In this document: piece by piece, positions 56,460 to 64,000 of the stretch
Layout of the letters: each line of letters opens with the position of its first letter
Numbering within the stretch: the stretch's first letter is position 1
Assembly (NCBI RefSeq): GCF_027580225.2
Contig: NC_073353.2
Location: 39,548,001-39,612,000 of the forward strand
Source of the DNA: Misgurnus anguillicaudatus
Taxonomy: Eukaryota > Chordata > Actinopteri > Cypriniformes > Cobitidae
Direction of reading: 5' to 3'
Length of the DNA: 64,000 nt
The notes under the pieces: model-generated
The model's input: only the letters and a program-made list of their open reading frames with translations
What the model was told of the DNA's origin: nothing
Databases searched by the model: none
Program-made: the position numbers and the translations under genes

Positions 56460-56612
56460 TAAAGTAGACGATGCTGTCCCGCTTGGTGTTTGTCAAAGTG
56501 ATGATTGACAGCTGTCAGTCATAATTTAAAGATATAAAGTAGATGTTGCTGTCCCGCTTGGTGTTTGTCATAGTGATGATTGACAGCTGTCAGTCATAAT
56601 TTAAAGACAAGG
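56460..56612 (+). repeat. Tandem duplication of a ~73-bp unit
   Basis: The phrase gctgtcccgcttggtgtttg followed by gtgatgattgacagctgtca occurs twice about 73 bases apart with very few differences. It lies in the spacer between xrcc5 and marchf4. From 55691 to 56459 I saw nothing recognisable. Confidence 0.75.
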
Positions 56613-56822
56613 TAGCGTGCACACCAAAGCGTTTACACTGGCAGGCGGTTTTTCAGGGCTCTGTGTTGAGCGCCAAAAATAGAAAAATGTTCAACTTTGG
56701 GTAAAACGTTCAGCTTGTTATTGTCACTTCTAACTCTGTCGTCCAATCACAGTGGTGCCTTTAGTCTGCATCTGACTGGCGTTTTCAGCCATGTTTAAAC
56801 GCTTTTGTGTGCACGCCCCCTA

Positions 56823-57114
56823 ACTGTGGGTTTACACCAGAACCGCGTTCAACAATTTGCGCGAGTAGATTACATACAAAGTCAATGCAAAGACGCGATC
56901 AGACGCGTCCTCGCGTGGGGCGATGCAAATGATGCAATATGGGCGGCACGTTTGTCGTGAAAACACTTGCTATTCACCTCAAACGCGTCTTTGCCCAAGT
57001 TGAAAATATTCAACTTGAGCGAAAACTTTGCATGACACGAAGTTAAATCCCGCGAGTAATCTAGAGCGAGCAACGCAATGTGATTGCACGCTTCGCTTTT
57101 GGTGTAAACCCACT
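56823..57114. mobile_element. Second copy of the CpG-rich MITE, inverted
   Basis: Ends ctgtgggtttacacca and tggtgtaaacccact. The interior is the reverse complement of 42162-42429 in order (tcaatgcaaagacgcgatc, caagttgaaaatattcaact). Its CpG density stands out from the AT-rich flanks. Confidence 0.7.
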
Positions 57115-57295
57115 GTAAGGGTCAGAGGCCAATCCTTGTGCTTTTTTATCGTCTCTGTGTTTATACAGTACTGTAAATGTGTGTTTATCTTTCACGCTGG
57201 GGAAACATCAGATCAAAGTTTGTTAAGTATTACATTCTGTACCCTTATCTTTATGCAAACCTTAGTAGTTTAGTATTTGACCGAGTGGCTGATGC

Positions 57296-57500
57296 ACTGT
57301 AAAAAATGCAGCATTTTTGTCAAATCAACATATATTTTTATGCTACTTTAACTTAAAAAATTAAGTAAAACAACTTCAACTAGTTTTTATAAATTATGTC
57401 AAATATTCACAGGTCAAAACTTAAATTAGTAGGTTGAAATGACTTGCAAAACCAAGTTGTTTTAACTTTGTGCTGCATTTTTTTTTACATTTTGTGATAT
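57296..57500. mobile_element. MITE with ends cactgtaaaaaatgcagca
   Basis: Left cactgtaaaaaatgcagca; right tgctgcattttttttacat. The interior aacttcaactag and ccaagttgttttaact match the inverted copy at 53218-53385. From about 57600 to 57994 the sequence is probably the 3' UTR of marchf4 on the minus strand, with a gatccggcc-type repeat at 57605-57665. Confidence 0.6.
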
Positions 57501-57994
57501 AGGGTTGATTTCACTTTTAGGACTTCCTGACAGTCATGTAAATGTACATCACATATTCTGATATGAATAGTTTGTACTAATGTTCATTTAAAGTAACAGT
57601 TTGCTCTTCCCAGACCTCTGACGACTCTGGGCCGGATCCGGCCTGTAGTCATTTGCTGTCTGAGTTATCTCAATTTAAACCTGTAGACTGACAAAAAATG
57701 TCACAAACATTTAAACAACAACCTGTTTTTTGTGAACTATTCCTTTGAAGTCATTTGTTGCAGTTGAATCCATCTGTTTGCTACCATTTAGTTGCGTATG
57801 CATTATCATTATATTGGTCTTAGCATCAGCTATTTAAAAAACTAAATCGCTCGATCACCAGTATCAATAATAATCAAATCAGAAATAATCCACAGATTGT
57901 ATAGAAACATCACACAGTTAAAGCTCGGTGCTTATCGTCTGTTTGTGCTGAGAAATGTTTGAATTTTCCATCATAAGGCCTCCAGTCGATGTGC

Positions 57995-63707
<5,713 letters not shown>

Positions 63708-63713
63708 CTGCAT

Positions 63714-63714
<1 letters not shown>

Positions 63715-63740
<26 letters not shown>
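63715..63740 (+). repeat. (CA)n microsatellite at a marchf4 splice acceptor
   Basis: The CA run is a TG run on the marchf4 strand, ending just before TATGCAG and the RING-CH exon at 63707. Open reading through it gives a spurious Cys/Val-rich N-terminus. From 63741 to 64000 is AT-rich intron sequence with nothing recognisable. Confidence 0.85.
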
Positions 63741-63744
<4 letters not shown>

Positions 63745-64000
63745 CACAAACACACATGGGCTGTGACATCACACTAATACTGCATGACATCAGGACATTA
63801 ATTGATGACATTAAGTATTAAGTAAAGTATTAAATACATTAAGTAAAAAGTATTTTTACTTTTTTTTGCATATTTGTAAATTATTATTTTTGAGATTACA
63901 CAGTGATCATCCATCATACTTTACCATCTTATTTTACTTAATACTCCATGACTGAAATAACGACTTTTAAAGAGAACCAAAACTTAAATTACAAAAATAA

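Overview
The window looks like nuclear DNA of a teleost fish, probably a cyprinid or close relative. It carries spliced vertebrate genes with long repeat-filled introns, Tc1-like transposons, many hAT-type and TTAA-type miniature elements, tRNA-derived SINEs and an L2-like LINE fragment. No prokaryotic, viral or CRISPR features were seen. Exon boundaries were placed by hand from splice signals, reading phase and remembered vertebrate orthologues; no alignment was run.

Layout: (1) 1-3566 is repeats followed by a GC-box promoter. (2) 3567-21775 (+) is liver-type 6-phosphofructokinase, 21 coding exons and 780 residues. (3) 25046-30090 (-) is a 10-exon, 411-residue coiled-coil protein that resembles the synaptonemal complex protein SIX6OS1. 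(4) 31965-33174 (+) is tmem169, 290 residues. (5) 35099-48345 (+) is xrcc5 (Ku80), 21 exons and 724 residues. (6) 48346-57994 is a repeat-rich intergenic stretch. (7) 57995-63707 (-) holds the last three coding exons of the RING-CH ubiquitin ligase marchf4; its first exon(s) lie beyond the right edge.

These genes do not form one pathway: glycolysis, probable meiosis, a membrane protein of unknown role, DNA double-strand break repair and membrane-protein ubiquitylation. From memory, tmem169-xrcc5-marchf4 keeps the order and orientation of human 2q35, while PFKL and SIX6OS1 lie on human chromosomes 21 and 14, so the left half marks lineage-specific rearrangement.

The points most worth a second look are the missing GT donor after pfkl exon 12, flanked by an 8-base direct repeat; a 20-bp minisatellite that seems to have grown inside one copy of a dispersed repeat; a 540-bp higher-order minisatellite in pfkl intron 6; an 834-bp palindromic element whose two arms each encode the start of a THAP zinc finger; and several nested transposon insertions with readable target-site duplications.
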